In this document: positions 33,181 to 41,152 of the stretch, one piece after another | Numbering within the stretch: the stretch's first letter is position 1 | Layout of the letters: every line of letters starts with the position of its first letter | Assembly (NCBI GenBank): GCA_017620455.1 | Contig: JAFZQK010000030.1 | Span: 1-44,549, forward strand | Source: Clostridia bacterium | Lineage (GTDB): Bacteria; Bacillota_A; Clostridia; Christensenellales; Aristaeellaceae | Direction: 5' to 3' | DNA length: 44,549 nt | Notes under the pieces: model-generated | The model's database searches: none | The model's input: the letters and a program-made list of their open reading frames with translations, nothing else | What the model was told of the DNA's origin: nothing | Position numbers and translations under genes: made by a program

Positions 33181-33210
33181 ATTATACCACCCGGAGCGGG
33201 GCCGATGCAA
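33181..33210 (-). promoter_or_regulatory. Promoter of the HD hydrolase gene
   Basis: On the minus strand, TTGCAT (33210-33205) and TATAAT (33186-33181) with an 18-base spacer, 30 bases before the chosen start. Confidence 0.6.
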
Positions 33211-33224
33211 AGCAAAAATCCCCC

Positions 33225-33253
33225 TTGCCCGCGCCCGGAGCAGGGCGTATAAT
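33225..33253 (+). promoter_or_regulatory. Promoter of the GH113-like gene
   Basis: TTGCCC (33225-33230), 17 bases, TATAAT (33248-33253). It is back-to-back with the HD hydrolase promoter, only 14 bases apart. Confidence 0.6.
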
Positions 33254-33293
33254 ACCATCCGAGGGGAAAAACGGAAATTGGAGCGTGACGCGC

Positions 33294-34250
33294 ATGTTCA
33301 TCAAAGGATTCACTTACGGATACGACGGCCGGCGGGGCATGTACCGCGCCCCGGAGGCCGCCCTCTCCATGGACCGTTTGGCCGCCCTGGGGGGCGACTG
33401 GGCGGCGCTGGCCTTCGCGGTGATGCAGGATTCCTTCCACTCCACTCTGATCCGCCCGGACTACCGCTTCACCGTCACCGACCGGGACATCGAGGCCGCA
33501 GTGCGCCAGCTGCACGCCCGGGGGCTCAAGGTGTGCATGAAGCCCATGGTCAACAGCATGGACGGCGTGTGGCGGGCGCACATCGCCTTTCCCCGGCCGG
33601 AATGGGGCGACAGGGATTACTGGAAGGAATGGTTCTCCTGCTACACGGCGTTCCTGTGCCATTACGCGGAGATCGCGGAGGAAACCGGGTGCGAAATGTT
33701 CTGCGTGGGGTGCGAAATGCTGGGCACGGAGCCGGAGGAGGCCCACTGGCGAAACGCCGTCGCCGCGGTCCGGAAGATCTATCACGGCCCGCTGGTGTAC
33801 AACACCAACCACGGCAGGGAAGCCGGTCTTTCCTGGTGGGACGCGGTGGATTACATCGGCACCTCCGCCTACTATCGGGTGGCCGACGCTCCGGGAGCGT
33901 CCGCGGAGGAAATGCGCGCGGCCTGGGAAGGGCACCTTGCGCCCCTGGCGGAGCTGGCGCGGCGGCTGAACAAGCAGGTGATCTTCATGGAAATCGGCTG
34001 CCGCAGCGCCCGGGGCTGCGCCATGATGCCCTATGATTTTTCCCACCGGGAATTCCCCTGCGACGAGGACGAGCAGGCCAATTTCTACGAATCCTGCTTC
34101 CGCGCCGTGTGGGACAAGCCCTGGTTCGCGGGCTGGTTCTGGTGGGACTGGTACACCTTTCTGCCCCGCCGCACCCCGGACACGGGCTTTTCCATCGCGG
34201 ACAAGAAGGCGGAGCAGGTGGTGAAAAACTGGTACGCAAAGCAGCGGTAA
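33294..34250 (+). CDS. GH113-like glycoside hydrolase
   Basis: The 318-residue product begins MFIKGFTYGYDGRRGMYR and folds as a TIM barrel by pattern. The two acid residues of family GH113 (beta-mannanases) are visible: VGCEM with Glu141, and FMEIGCRS with Glu233, at spacing like that of characterised members. Also typical are GLKVCMKPMV, the DYIGTSAYY strand, and WFAGWFWWDWY near the C-terminus. There is no signal peptide, so it should act inside the cell, on short beta-mannosides if the family assignment holds. It is followed after 44 bases by a LURP-one gene. Confidence 0.78.
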   Translation: MFIKGFTYGYDGRRGMYRAPEAALSMDRLAALGGDWAALAFAVMQDSFHSTLIRPDYRFTVTDRDIEAAVRQLHARGLKVCMKPMVNSMDGVWRAHIAFPRPEWGDRDYWKEWFSCYTAFLCHYAEIAEETGCEMFCVGCEMLGTEPEEAHWRNAVAAVRKIYHGPLVYNTNHGREAGLSWWDAVDYIGTSAYYRVADAPGASAEEMRAAWEGHLAPLAELARRLNKQVIFMEIGCRSARGCAMMPYDFSHREFPCDEDEQANFYESCFRAVWDKPWFAGWFWWDWYTFLPRRTPDTGFSIADKKAEQVVKNWYAKQR

Positions 34251-34294
34251 GGCCGGAAATGGCCGGACCGCCAATAATATAGGAGGAAACAGTC

Positions 34295-34903
34295 ATGGGC
34301 GTATTATCCAAAGTGCATCGCTTCCGGGAAGCGGGGCAGGAAGCCAACGTCAACAACGTGGAGCGGTTTGGCCGGCCGGTCCGTTCGCTCTTTACCACCA
34401 CGAAGGTATTCACCCTGCACCACCACATCGACATCGTGGACGAAAGCGAAAACGTGGCGTATCAGGCGAACACCAAATTCCCCTCCATCCACGATAAAAC
34501 GGACGTGACGGACGCCGAGGGCCGGCAGGTAGCCCACATCGAAAGGAAGCTCCTCACCCTCCACCAGCGGCATTTCGTCACCATGGCGGACGGGACCCGA
34601 TTTGAACTGTCCACGGAGCTGTTCCACCTGGTCAAGGACATCACCAACATCGAGGGCCTGGGCTGGCAGCTGCGGGGGAACATACTGGCGCTGAATTTTG
34701 AACTGTACGACGCCAATGAGAACGTGATCGCCGTGATCGGGCAGAAATGGGTGTCTCTCCACGATAAATACTGCGTGGATATTTACCAGCCCGAGCACGA
34801 GCAGGCCGTGGTGGCCATCCTGGTGACGCTGCAGCACATGATCCGGGACCGGGAAGCGGCCAGCTCTTCGTCCTCGTCGTCCTTCTCCTCCTCGGGATCG
34901 TAA
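34295..34903 (+). CDS. LURP-one-related family protein
   Basis: The 202-residue product follows AGGAGGAAAC. It matches the tubby-like beta-barrel pattern of LURP-one-related proteins: HHHIDIVDESENVAYQANTK, then AHIERKLLTLHQRHFV, WQLRGNILALNFEL, and GQKWVSLHDKYCVDIY. It ends in a serine-rich tail (about 16 Ser in the last 20 residues), which is probably disordered. The molecular function of bacterial members is not established. It lies 4 bases before a small kinase-fold gene. Confidence 0.8.
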   Translation: MGVLSKVHRFREAGQEANVNNVERFGRPVRSLFTTTKVFTLHHHIDIVDESENVAYQANTKFPSIHDKTDVTDAEGRQVAHIERKLLTLHQRHFVTMADGTRFELSTELFHLVKDITNIEGLGWQLRGNILALNFELYDANENVIAVIGQKWVSLHDKYCVDIYQPEHEQAVVAILVTLQHMIRDREAASSSSSSSFSSSGS

Positions 34904-34907
34904 CGTC

Positions 34908-35453
34908 ATGGGAGAAACATGGGTGATCGCCGGGCAGGCGTACCGGATCGGCAGGCTGCTGGGCCGCGGCAAGGGCGGGTATTCCTACCTAGCCCTGCGG
35001 GAGGGCGCGCCCTTCGTGGTCAAGCAGATCCATCACGAGCCCTGCGCCTACTACCGCTTCGGCAACAAAATGGAAGCGGAGCTCCGGGATTACGGGCGGC
35101 TGCGGGCCGCGGGCATCCGCATCCCCGCGCTGATCGCATGGGATGCGGGGGCTGAGCGGCTTGTGAAGGAATACATCGAAGGAGACACGGTCTTTTCTCT
35201 GGTGAAAAGCGGCCGCCCGACGGACGCGTATCTGCCCCAGGCGCGGGAAATGGCGGCCCAGGCCCGCGCCGCCGGGCTGAATATCGATTATTTCCCCACC
35301 AACTTCATCGTGCGGCGCGGCCTGCTGTGGTACATCGACTACGAATGCAACGAATACATGGACGAATGGAGCTTTGAAAATTGGGGCGTGCGCTACTGGT
35401 CCATGACCGAGGAATTCCAAAAATACCTGGCGGAAAACCCTGAGAAAGCCTGA
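34908..35453 (+). CDS. Small protein-kinase-fold protein (RIO/Bud32-like)
   Basis: The 181-residue product has a minimal kinase core: a glycine-rich GRGKGGYSYLA at 19-29, the ATP-lysine in FVVKQ (Lys39), the hinge-like VKEYIEGD, a catalytic-loop NIDYFPTN at 125-132 with Asp127 and Asn132, and a metal-binding Asp144 in WYIDYE. The loop's usual His is Asn, but Asp and Asn are kept, so activity is possible. It lacks the large C-lobe of eukaryotic-type kinases and resembles RIO/Bud32 or small sugar-kinase-like proteins. Directly coupled to the LURP-one gene. Substrate unknown. Confidence 0.75.
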   Translation: MGETWVIAGQAYRIGRLLGRGKGGYSYLALREGAPFVVKQIHHEPCAYYRFGNKMEAELRDYGRLRAAGIRIPALIAWDAGAERLVKEYIEGDTVFSLVKSGRPTDAYLPQAREMAAQARAAGLNIDYFPTNFIVRRGLLWYIDYECNEYMDEWSFENWGVRYWSMTEEFQKYLAENPEKA

Positions 35454-35469
35454 TCCCCGGCAAACGGCC

Positions 35470-36123
35470 TCACGCGGGACGGTACTCCATGGCGGTTTCG
35501 CAGCTGCGGAGCACCTCGCGGGGGTCGTTTTTCCTGTCCAGCCACGCGCCGTGGGTCCTGTCCGAAAAAATCACGGGCATCCGGCCGTGGATGAAGGCGA
35601 TCTCCGGCGACGGCGCTTTGGTCAGCACGGAAAGCACGGGCAGGCGCCGATCCGCTTCATAGCGGTAGATCCCCGCCAGGTACATGATCCCCGGCGTCCG
35701 GGGGCGGATGGCGTACTTGGTTTTCCCGCCCGGCGTCCGCCGCGGCGGCTTTTCCGCTTCGCCGATCTGCAGGGACGGCGCGGCAGAGGCATCTCCCCAT
35801 TCAAAATACCAGGAGCAGGGGATCAGGCAGCGGCGCTCCAGCATGGAGGCGCGGAACAGGGGCTTTTCCAGCGCCGTTTCGCTGCGGGTGTTGATGATCA
35901 GCCCCTTGCCGTCCGGGCGATGAAAGCCCCACAGCATGGGATACGCCCCCGCTTCGCCGCTTTTCGCCAGCGCCAGGGCCGCCACGGCGGCGCCGGGAAA
36001 CACCTCCCCCGCGGCGATGCCGCTTTCCCCGGTGACGGCTTTCTGCCGCCGGGCCGCTTCCTCGATCATCCGGGAGAGCAGTTCGTTTTCGCTTTCGCCC
36101 TCCACCCAGAACCGTCCGCACAT
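35470..36123 (-). CDS. SRAP-family abasic-site processing protein (YedK/HMCES)
   Basis: The family crosslinks through its N-terminal cysteine to abasic sites in single-stranded DNA, protecting them during replication. The 217-residue product begins MCGRF, so Cys2 becomes the N-terminus after Met removal. Also present are NTRSET, LIPCSWYFEW with the catalytic Glu, and FIHGRMPVI with the active-site His. It is the last gene of a LexA-box-controlled minus-strand operon, 49 bases after the YolD-like gene, which fits its role in the damage response. Confidence 0.9.
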   Translation of the reverse strand: MCGRFWVEGESENELLSRMIEEAARRQKAVTGESGIAAGEVFPGAAVAALALAKSGEAGAYPMLWGFHRPDGKGLIINTRSETALEKPLFRASMLERRCLIPCSWYFEWGDASAAPSLQIGEAEKPPRRTPGGKTKYAIRPRTPGIMYLAGIYRYEADRRLPVLSVLTKAPSPEIAFIHGRMPVIFSDRTHGAWLDRKNDPREVLRSCETAMEYRPA

Positions 36124-36172
36124 GGTTTTTCCCCTCCGTTTTTCTCACAGGATGCCCGCGCCGGGCGGGCCT

Positions 36173-36721
36173 TCATTCCCCGCCGCCGAACAGCGTTTCC
36201 GATTCCACGGAAAGCAGATCGTCCCAGGGGATCGCCGTATCCTCCACCAGCAGGACCCTTCTCACCGGGTCCACCCGCCGCACCGCGCCCGTCACGGTTT
36301 TATACTGCCCCAGCCGGCCGCAGGCGCCGTGATGCCCGTCCGCGCAGGGCACGTAATACGTCGCCGTCACGGCGGGGCGGCTGCGCCGGGCCAGGCGGGA
36401 ATTGGCGGTCATCGCCCGGAGCAGGAGCAGCCGGCGGTTGGTTTCCTCTGTTTCCTCTTCGTCCGGGAAGCGCTTCCCGGCGTAGGGGATATTTTTTTGC
36501 CGGATGTGCTCGCTGTAGCCGTCCAGGGCGTCGTAGGGAGCGAACAGTTTGGCCCGCTTGCCCCGCTCCATCCGGGGATGGCGCAGGGAAAACGCGTCCT
36601 CCCCGTGGCGGGGACGGCCCTGGAGCAGCACGCCCAGATACGGGAACTGCAGGGGGATCAGCCGCCCGTCCACCACGTACTGCATTTCGCCGTCCGACAA
36701 GGGGATCGCGGTGGCGGTCAT
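36173..36721 (-). CDS. YolD-like protein, partner of a Y-family polymerase
   Basis: The 182-residue product overlaps the polymerase stop by ATGA (36718-36721). Its C-terminal segment, TVTGAVRRVDPVRRVLLVED followed by TAIPWDDLLSVE, matches the end of YolD-like proteins, small accessory factors encoded beside UvrX/DinB-type polymerases in Firmicutes. The N-terminal part (HPRMERGKRAKLFAPYDAL) also fits, since YolD proteins often carry an R-G-x-x-K-W/L motif there. The middle is longer than in the short B. subtilis form. Function in the polymerase complex is not established. Confidence 0.72.
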   Translation of the reverse strand: MTATAIPLSDGEMQYVVDGRLIPLQFPYLGVLLQGRPRHGEDAFSLRHPRMERGKRAKLFAPYDALDGYSEHIRQKNIPYAGKRFPDEEETEETNRRLLLLRAMTANSRLARRSRPAVTATYYVPCADGHHGACGRLGQYKTVTGAVRRVDPVRRVLLVEDTAIPWDDLLSVESETLFGGGE

Positions 36722-38181
36722 GTTTTTTCCTTGCCTTTCTCAAAGGGCTCCACGGCGGGGCCGCCCGCCTTGTGCCCGCCGATCTGCATGTTCCGCTGGA
36801 TGGTGGTGGCCCCCTCCAGCAGATTCATGCCTTTCACGATGGCGTTCATGCCGAATTTTTTGCGCACGCCCAGCATGGCCCGCTGCAGCCGCCTTTCCCT
36901 TTCCAGGGCGTTAAAATCGGTGAACAGGTCCGTCTGGCAGCTGCCGTCGTCGTATTCCACCTCGCAGGCGGCGATGTTCAGCCGCCGCAGCAGCAGATGC
37001 CGGTCCACCTTCTTTTCAAAGGACGGGATCAGCCGCTCCAGGATCTGCTGCCTGCTGTTGGTGCGGAAGGGCAGGCGCACGGTGGCGTTGGCGTGCCTGG
37101 GCTGCAGCCGCCCGTAGTAATCCAGCGTCAATTCCCCCTGATACTGGGGATAGGCGTTCAGCGATTCCGGGTCGAAGGCGATCCACCAGGCGAGATACGC
37201 GCAGGTCAGGTTCTTGGAAAGCAGATCCGCGCACAGCAGATCCGCCATTTCCGTGAACACCAGCCGCCCCTCCCCGTACCGGTAGGGCCGGGGGAGCACC
37301 TGGCCCGTGCTCAGGCTGTGATCCTCCGATTTGTAGGATTTGATGTCCGCCATGGTGGTGGGCTCGACGCCCCAGGCGTGGTCGATGAGCAATTCCGCGT
37401 TGACGCCGAACATGCGGTAGAGCATTTCCTCGTTGCCGGCGGACACGGCGGCGATATCCCCCATGGTGTACAGCCCGCGTTCCCGCAGCCGCCGGGCCGT
37501 GCCCGGACCGATCTGCCAGAAATCCGTCAGGGGCCGGTGGGTCCACAGGGCGAGGATGTAGCCGATCTCGTCCAGCTCCGCGATCCTCACGCCGTCCCGG
37601 TCGGGCTTTTGCTTTTTCGCCACGATGTCCATGCCCACCTTGGCCAGGTACAGATTGGTGCCGATGCCCACCGTGGCGGTGATGCCCGTGGTTTTCAGCA
37701 CGTCCCGGATCATGGTGAGCGCCATGAGATGCGCCGGGGAAATATGCTGCCGCTCCGCCTCCCGCCGGTACAGATGCAGGTAGGGCGTGGCGTCGATGAA
37801 GCATTCGTCGATGGAATACACGTGGATATCCTGCTCCGACACGTAGCGCAGGTAAATTTCATAGATTTTCGCGCTGACGCGCAGGTATTCCGCCATCCGG
37901 GGCGGGGCGATGATGTAATCCACCCGGGTGTGGGCGTACGCCTCGAACATGCGGATGCGCTCCTTCGCCTCAAAGAGCCGGGGCCTGCCGGGCACGCCCA
38001 TGGCCTTGAGGGCGGGGCTCACGGCCAGCACGATGGTCTTGTCCGTGCGGCTTTCGTCCGCCACCAGCAGATTGGCCGTCAGCGGGTCCAGCCCCCGGGC
38101 CACGCACTCCACCGAGGCGTAATAGCTTTTCAGGTCGATGCAGATGTACTGCCGCTTCCCGTCCGTCCCCGCCTGCCCCAT
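36718..38181 (-). CDS. Y-family DNA polymerase (UmuC/UvrX-like, translesion)
   Basis: The enzyme copies past damaged DNA. The 487-residue product has the palm motifs YICIDLKSYYASVEC, with the first catalytic Asp, and YSIDECFID, with the Asp-Glu pair, then ATVGIGTNLYLAKVGMDIVAKK, the helix-hairpin-helix DFWQIGPGTARRLRERG, and a little-finger domain. The C-terminus (from about 440) is a longer, basic tail. It is the first gene of the operon, preceded by a perfect LexA palindrome and a consensus promoter, so induction by the SOS response is expected. Confidence 0.92.
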   Translation of the reverse strand: MGQAGTDGKRQYICIDLKSYYASVECVARGLDPLTANLLVADESRTDKTIVLAVSPALKAMGVPGRPRLFEAKERIRMFEAYAHTRVDYIIAPPRMAEYLRVSAKIYEIYLRYVSEQDIHVYSIDECFIDATPYLHLYRREAERQHISPAHLMALTMIRDVLKTTGITATVGIGTNLYLAKVGMDIVAKKQKPDRDGVRIAELDEIGYILALWTHRPLTDFWQIGPGTARRLRERGLYTMGDIAAVSAGNEEMLYRMFGVNAELLIDHAWGVEPTTMADIKSYKSEDHSLSTGQVLPRPYRYGEGRLVFTEMADLLCADLLSKNLTCAYLAWWIAFDPESLNAYPQYQGELTLDYYGRLQPRHANATVRLPFRTNSRQQILERLIPSFEKKVDRHLLLRRLNIAACEVEYDDGSCQTDLFTDFNALERERRLQRAMLGVRKKFGMNAIVKGMNLLEGATTIQRNMQIGGHKAGGPAVEPFEKGKEKT

Positions 38182-38211
38182 CGCTCCGTCCGTCCCCTCC
38201 GGCCCATAATA

Positions 38212-38225
38212 AGAACATTTGTTCT
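38212..38225. promoter_or_regulatory. LexA (SOS) box
   Basis: AGAACATTTGTTCT is a perfect palindrome matching the Gram-positive LexA consensus GAAC-N4-GTTC. It lies just downstream of the -10 element of the polymerase promoter, where LexA would block transcription. Confidence 0.88.
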
Positions 38226-38236
38226 CTTACAGGATC

Positions 38237-38265
38237 ATTATAGTCCCGGAGGGCGGCATTGTCAA
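38237..38265 (-). promoter_or_regulatory. Consensus promoter of the DNA-damage operon
   Basis: On the minus strand, TTGACA (38265-38260) and TATAAT (38242-38237) with a 17-base spacer: a perfect sigma-A promoter held by the adjacent LexA box. Confidence 0.85.
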
Positions 38266-38273
38266 CAGGAAAA

Positions 38274-38365
38274 ATAAGCAAAAAGGGCTGTTGCACAGCC
38301 CCTTCGATCAAATGGATCCTCCATATGATCGAAAGAGGATATTGCAGATTGGCTTCTGCAACATC
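38274..38365 (-). terminator. Three tandem hairpins ending in the purA terminator
   Basis: Read on the minus strand after purA: a stem at 38337-38365 (GGATGTTGCAG pairing with CTGCAATATCC, one G-U), a 13-base stem at 38304-38332 (one mismatch, loop of three), and a perfect 7-bp terminator stem at 38285-38301 (GGGCTGT pairing with ACAGCCC) followed by TTTTTGCTTATTTTT. The last is a classic rho-independent terminator. Confidence 0.8.
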
Positions 38366-38388
38366 CCCTTTCAAGCCGGCGCGCCGAT

Positions 38389-39663
38389 TTACCGGTAAAT
38401 GATCTCTTCCCGCTTGGGGCCGTTGGAGAGCATGGTCAGCGGGCATTCGATTTCCTTTTCCAGGAATTCCACGTAAGCCCGGCAGTTGTCGGGCAGGTCT
38501 TCGTACCTGGTGATGCCCCGGATGTCCTTTTTCCAGCCGGGGAGGGTGACGTAGACGGGCTTCGCTTTGTCCAGCAGCGGGGTCACGGGGAAATCCCTTA
38601 CCTGCTGCCCGTCGATCTCATAAGCCACGCAGACCTTGATCTCGTCCAGGTAGCCCAGCACGTCCAGGTTGGTCATCACGCAGTCGGTGGCGCCCTGGAT
38701 CATGCAGCCGTAGCGGGTGGCCACCGCGTCGAACCAGCCCACCCGGCGGGGGCGGCCCGTTTTCGCGCCGTATTCCCCGGCGTCGCCGCCCCGGCGGCGC
38801 AGCTCCTCCGCTTCGTCGCCGAACAGCTCCGTGGTGAAGGGCCCCGCGCCCACGCAGGAGGAATAGGCCTTCGTGACGCAGATCACCTGCTCGAACGCCG
38901 TCACCGGCAGCCCCGCGCCCACCGCGCCGAACCCCGCCAGGGGCGAGGAAGAGGTGGTGAAGGGGAAAATGCCGTGGTCCGGGTCCCGCAGGGTGCCCAG
39001 CTGGCCCTCCAGCAGGATGCGCTTCCCGTCCTTCACGGCCCGGTGCAGGTACTGCGCCACGTCGCACACCATGGGCCGGATCTTCTGCCCCAGGGCGAAA
39101 TACTTTTCGGTGAGGGCGTCCACGTCCAGCTCCGGCTTGTGGTACAGGCTGTCCAGCATGGCGTTTTTCAGCTTGGCGGCGTTTTCCAGCCGGGCGCGGA
39201 GGATGTCCCGGTCCATCAGCTGGCACACCTGCAGGCCGATCTTCATGTACTTGTCGCCATAGAAGGGGGCGATACCGGATTTGGTGGAGCCGAAGGACGC
39301 CTTGCCCAGCCGCTCCTCCTCGTAGCAGTCGAAGGCCACGTGGTATTCCATCAGCACCTGGGCCCGGTCGGAGATCAGCAGCCGGGGCGCGGGCACGCCC
39401 CGCTCCTCCAGCATGGCAAGCTCCTTGAGCAGCGCCTCGATATCCAGCGCGACGCCCGGGCCGATCACGTTGGTGACGTGGCCGTGGCATACGCCGCTGG
39501 GCAGCAGGTGCAGGGCGAACTTGCCGTAGTTGTTGATGATGGTGTGGCCCGCGTTGGCCCCGCCCTGAAAGCGGATCACGATATCGCTGTTCTCCGCCAG
39601 CATATCGGTGATTTTTCCTTTTCCTTCGTCGCCCCAGTTGGCGCCGACGATCGCACGGATCAT
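38389..39663 (-). CDS. purA: Adenylosuccinate synthetase
   Basis: The enzyme joins aspartate to IMP using GTP, the first committed step to AMP. The 424-residue product has the phosphate loop WGDEGKGK (10-17), GGANAGHT with the catalytic His, and later LLEGQLGTLRDPDHG and the C-terminal TGRPRRVGWFD. The length matches the family. The adjacent gene dapL lies 67 bases upstream on the same strand, so the two may be co-transcribed, with the terminator hairpins at 38274 closing the transcript. Confidence 0.95.
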   Translation of the reverse strand: MIRAIVGANWGDEGKGKITDMLAENSDIVIRFQGGANAGHTIINNYGKFALHLLPSGVCHGHVTNVIGPGVALDIEALLKELAMLEERGVPAPRLLISDRAQVLMEYHVAFDCYEEERLGKASFGSTKSGIAPFYGDKYMKIGLQVCQLMDRDILRARLENAAKLKNAMLDSLYHKPELDVDALTEKYFALGQKIRPMVCDVAQYLHRAVKDGKRILLEGQLGTLRDPDHGIFPFTTSSSPLAGFGAVGAGLPVTAFEQVICVTKAYSSCVGAGPFTTELFGDEAEELRRRGGDAGEYGAKTGRPRRVGWFDAVATRYGCMIQGATDCVMTNLDVLGYLDEIKVCVAYEIDGQQVRDFPVTPLLDKAKPVYVTLPGWKKDIRGITRYEDLPDNCRAYVEFLEKEIECPLTMLSNGPKREEIIYR

Positions 39664-39730
39664 GGGGATCCCTCCTGTGATACGGAAAATAATGGGGAAG
39701 CCGCTTTTGTTTTCGCGCGTCCCCGATTCT

Positions 39731-40939
39731 TTACAAAACGCTGACGATCCTCTCCACCGCCGCCTTGGTGTTTTCCAGGGTGTTGAAGGCGGTGAGGCGG
39801 AAATAGCCCTCCCCCGCGGGGCCGAAGCCCTCGCCCGGGGTGCCCACCACCTGCGCCTTTTTCAGCAGCAGATCGAAGAAATCCCAGGAGGGCATGCCGT
39901 CCGGCGTTTTCATCCACACGTAGGGGGAATGGACGCCGCCGAAGGCCAGAATGCCTGCCTTTTTGAGCCCCGCCAGGATCACCCGGGCGTTCTCCCGGTA
40001 ATAGGCGATGGTCTCCAGGATCTGCCTTTGCCCCTCGGGGCTGTACACCGCCTGGGCGGCCCGCTGGGTGAGATAAGAAACGCCGTTGAATTTGGTGGCC
40101 TGCCGCCGGCCCCAGAGCCGGTTCAGCCGCACGCCGTCGTATGTTACCTCCCCGGGCACCACGGTGTAGGCGCAGCGGGTGCCGGTGAAGCCGGCGGTCT
40201 TGGAAAAGGAGCAGCACTCGATGGCGCATTTTTTCGCCCCGGGCACCTCGTAAATGCTGCGGGGGATGGCGTCGTCGGAGATAAAGGCCTTGTACGCCGC
40301 GTCGTACACGATGAGGGTGTCGTTTTCCAGCGCCCAGTCCACGAACACCTGCAGCTGCTCCTTGGTCAGCACCGTGCCGGTGGGGTTATTGGGATAGCAC
40401 AGGTACACCACGTCCACCCGTTTTTCCGGCAGCGGCGGCACGAAGCCGTTTTCCGCGTTGCAGGGCAGGTAGGTAAGGTTTGTCCACTTCCCGTTCACGT
40501 AATCCCCCAGGCGGCCCGCCATGGCGTTGGAATCCACGTACACGGGATACACCGGGTCGGTGACGGCGATCTGCGCGTCCGGGCCGAACAGCTCCTGCAG
40601 ATTTCCCACGTCGGATTTGGCGCCGTCGGAAACGAACACCTCGTCCCGGGCGATCTCCACGCCCCGGGGGGCGTAATCCCCGGCGATGATGGCGTCGATC
40701 AGCCAGTCGTAGCCGAAATCCGGGCTGTAGCCGTGGAAGCCCTCGGGGGTGCCCATTTCATCTGCGGCCTTTTTCAGCGCCGCCACCACCGCGGGGGCCA
40801 GGGGCCGGGTCACGTCCCCGATGCCCAGGCGCAGGATCCGCGCGTCCGGGTTTTCGGCGGAAAACGCCTTCACCCGTTTGGCCACCTCGGCAAACAGATA
40901 CCCCGCAGGGAGCGCAGCAAGGTTTTTGTTGATTTTCAT
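39731..40939 (-). CDS. dapL: LL-diaminopimelate aminotransferase
   Basis: DapL converts tetrahydrodipicolinate directly to LL-diaminopimelate, bypassing the acylated DAP pathways. The 402-residue product has [44 protein letters not shown], and the PLP lysine in [13 protein letters not shown] (Lys247). The length and these motifs match DapL rather than general class I aminotransferases. It lies downstream of dapF, the next step of the same pathway, separated by a 200-base array of hairpins. Confidence 0.95.
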   Translation of the reverse strand: MKINKNLAALPAGYLFAEVAKRVKAFSAENPDARILRLGIGDVTRPLAPAVVAALKKAADEMGTPEGFHGYSPDFGYDWLIDAIIAGDYAPRGVEIARDEVFVSDGAKSDVGNLQELFGPDAQIAVTDPVYPVYVDSNAMAGRLGDYVNGKWTNLTYLPCNAENGFVPPLPEKRVDVVYLCYPNNPTGTVLTKEQLQVFVDWALENDTLIVYDAAYKAFISDDAIPRSIYEVPGAKKCAIECCSFSKTAGFTGTRCAYTVVPGEVTYDGVRLNRLWGRRQATKFNGVSYLTQRAAQAVYSPEGQRQILETIAYYRENARVILAGLKKAGILAFGGVHSPYVWMKTPDGMPSWDFFDLLLKKAQVVGTPGEGFGPAGEGYFRLTAFNTLENTKAAVERIVSVL

Positions 40940-40991
40940 AAAAAAGTACCTCCCGACTGCAGCAGAATTGTGGCGGTATTTTACCGGATGC

Positions 40992-41150
40992 GTCGAAGGC
41001 CGGTCAGGCCTTCGACTGTAATCCGCAGGGCCGGGTTTGCCGGCCCGAGGAGCGGTCTTTAGACCGCTTCCTTACAGATTTTCTGGCCGCGGCCTTCAGG
41101 CCGCAAGAAAATCTGCCGTTCAAGCCAATGAAATGTATTTCATTGGCTTG
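40992..41150. repeat. Array of five consecutive perfect hairpins between dapF and dapL
   Basis: Five adjacent stem-loops: 40992-41016 (10-bp stem), 41028-41046 (7 bp), 41051-41068 (8 bp, AGCGGTCT with AGACCGCT), 41075-41115 (10-bp outer stem with a second perfect 6-bp stem inside), and 41121-41150 (14-bp stem, two-base loop). All arms are exact complements. The array begins 3 bases after the dapF stop. It fills most of the gap, leaving about 50 bases before dapL. Confidence 0.85.
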
Positions 41151-41152
41151 TT

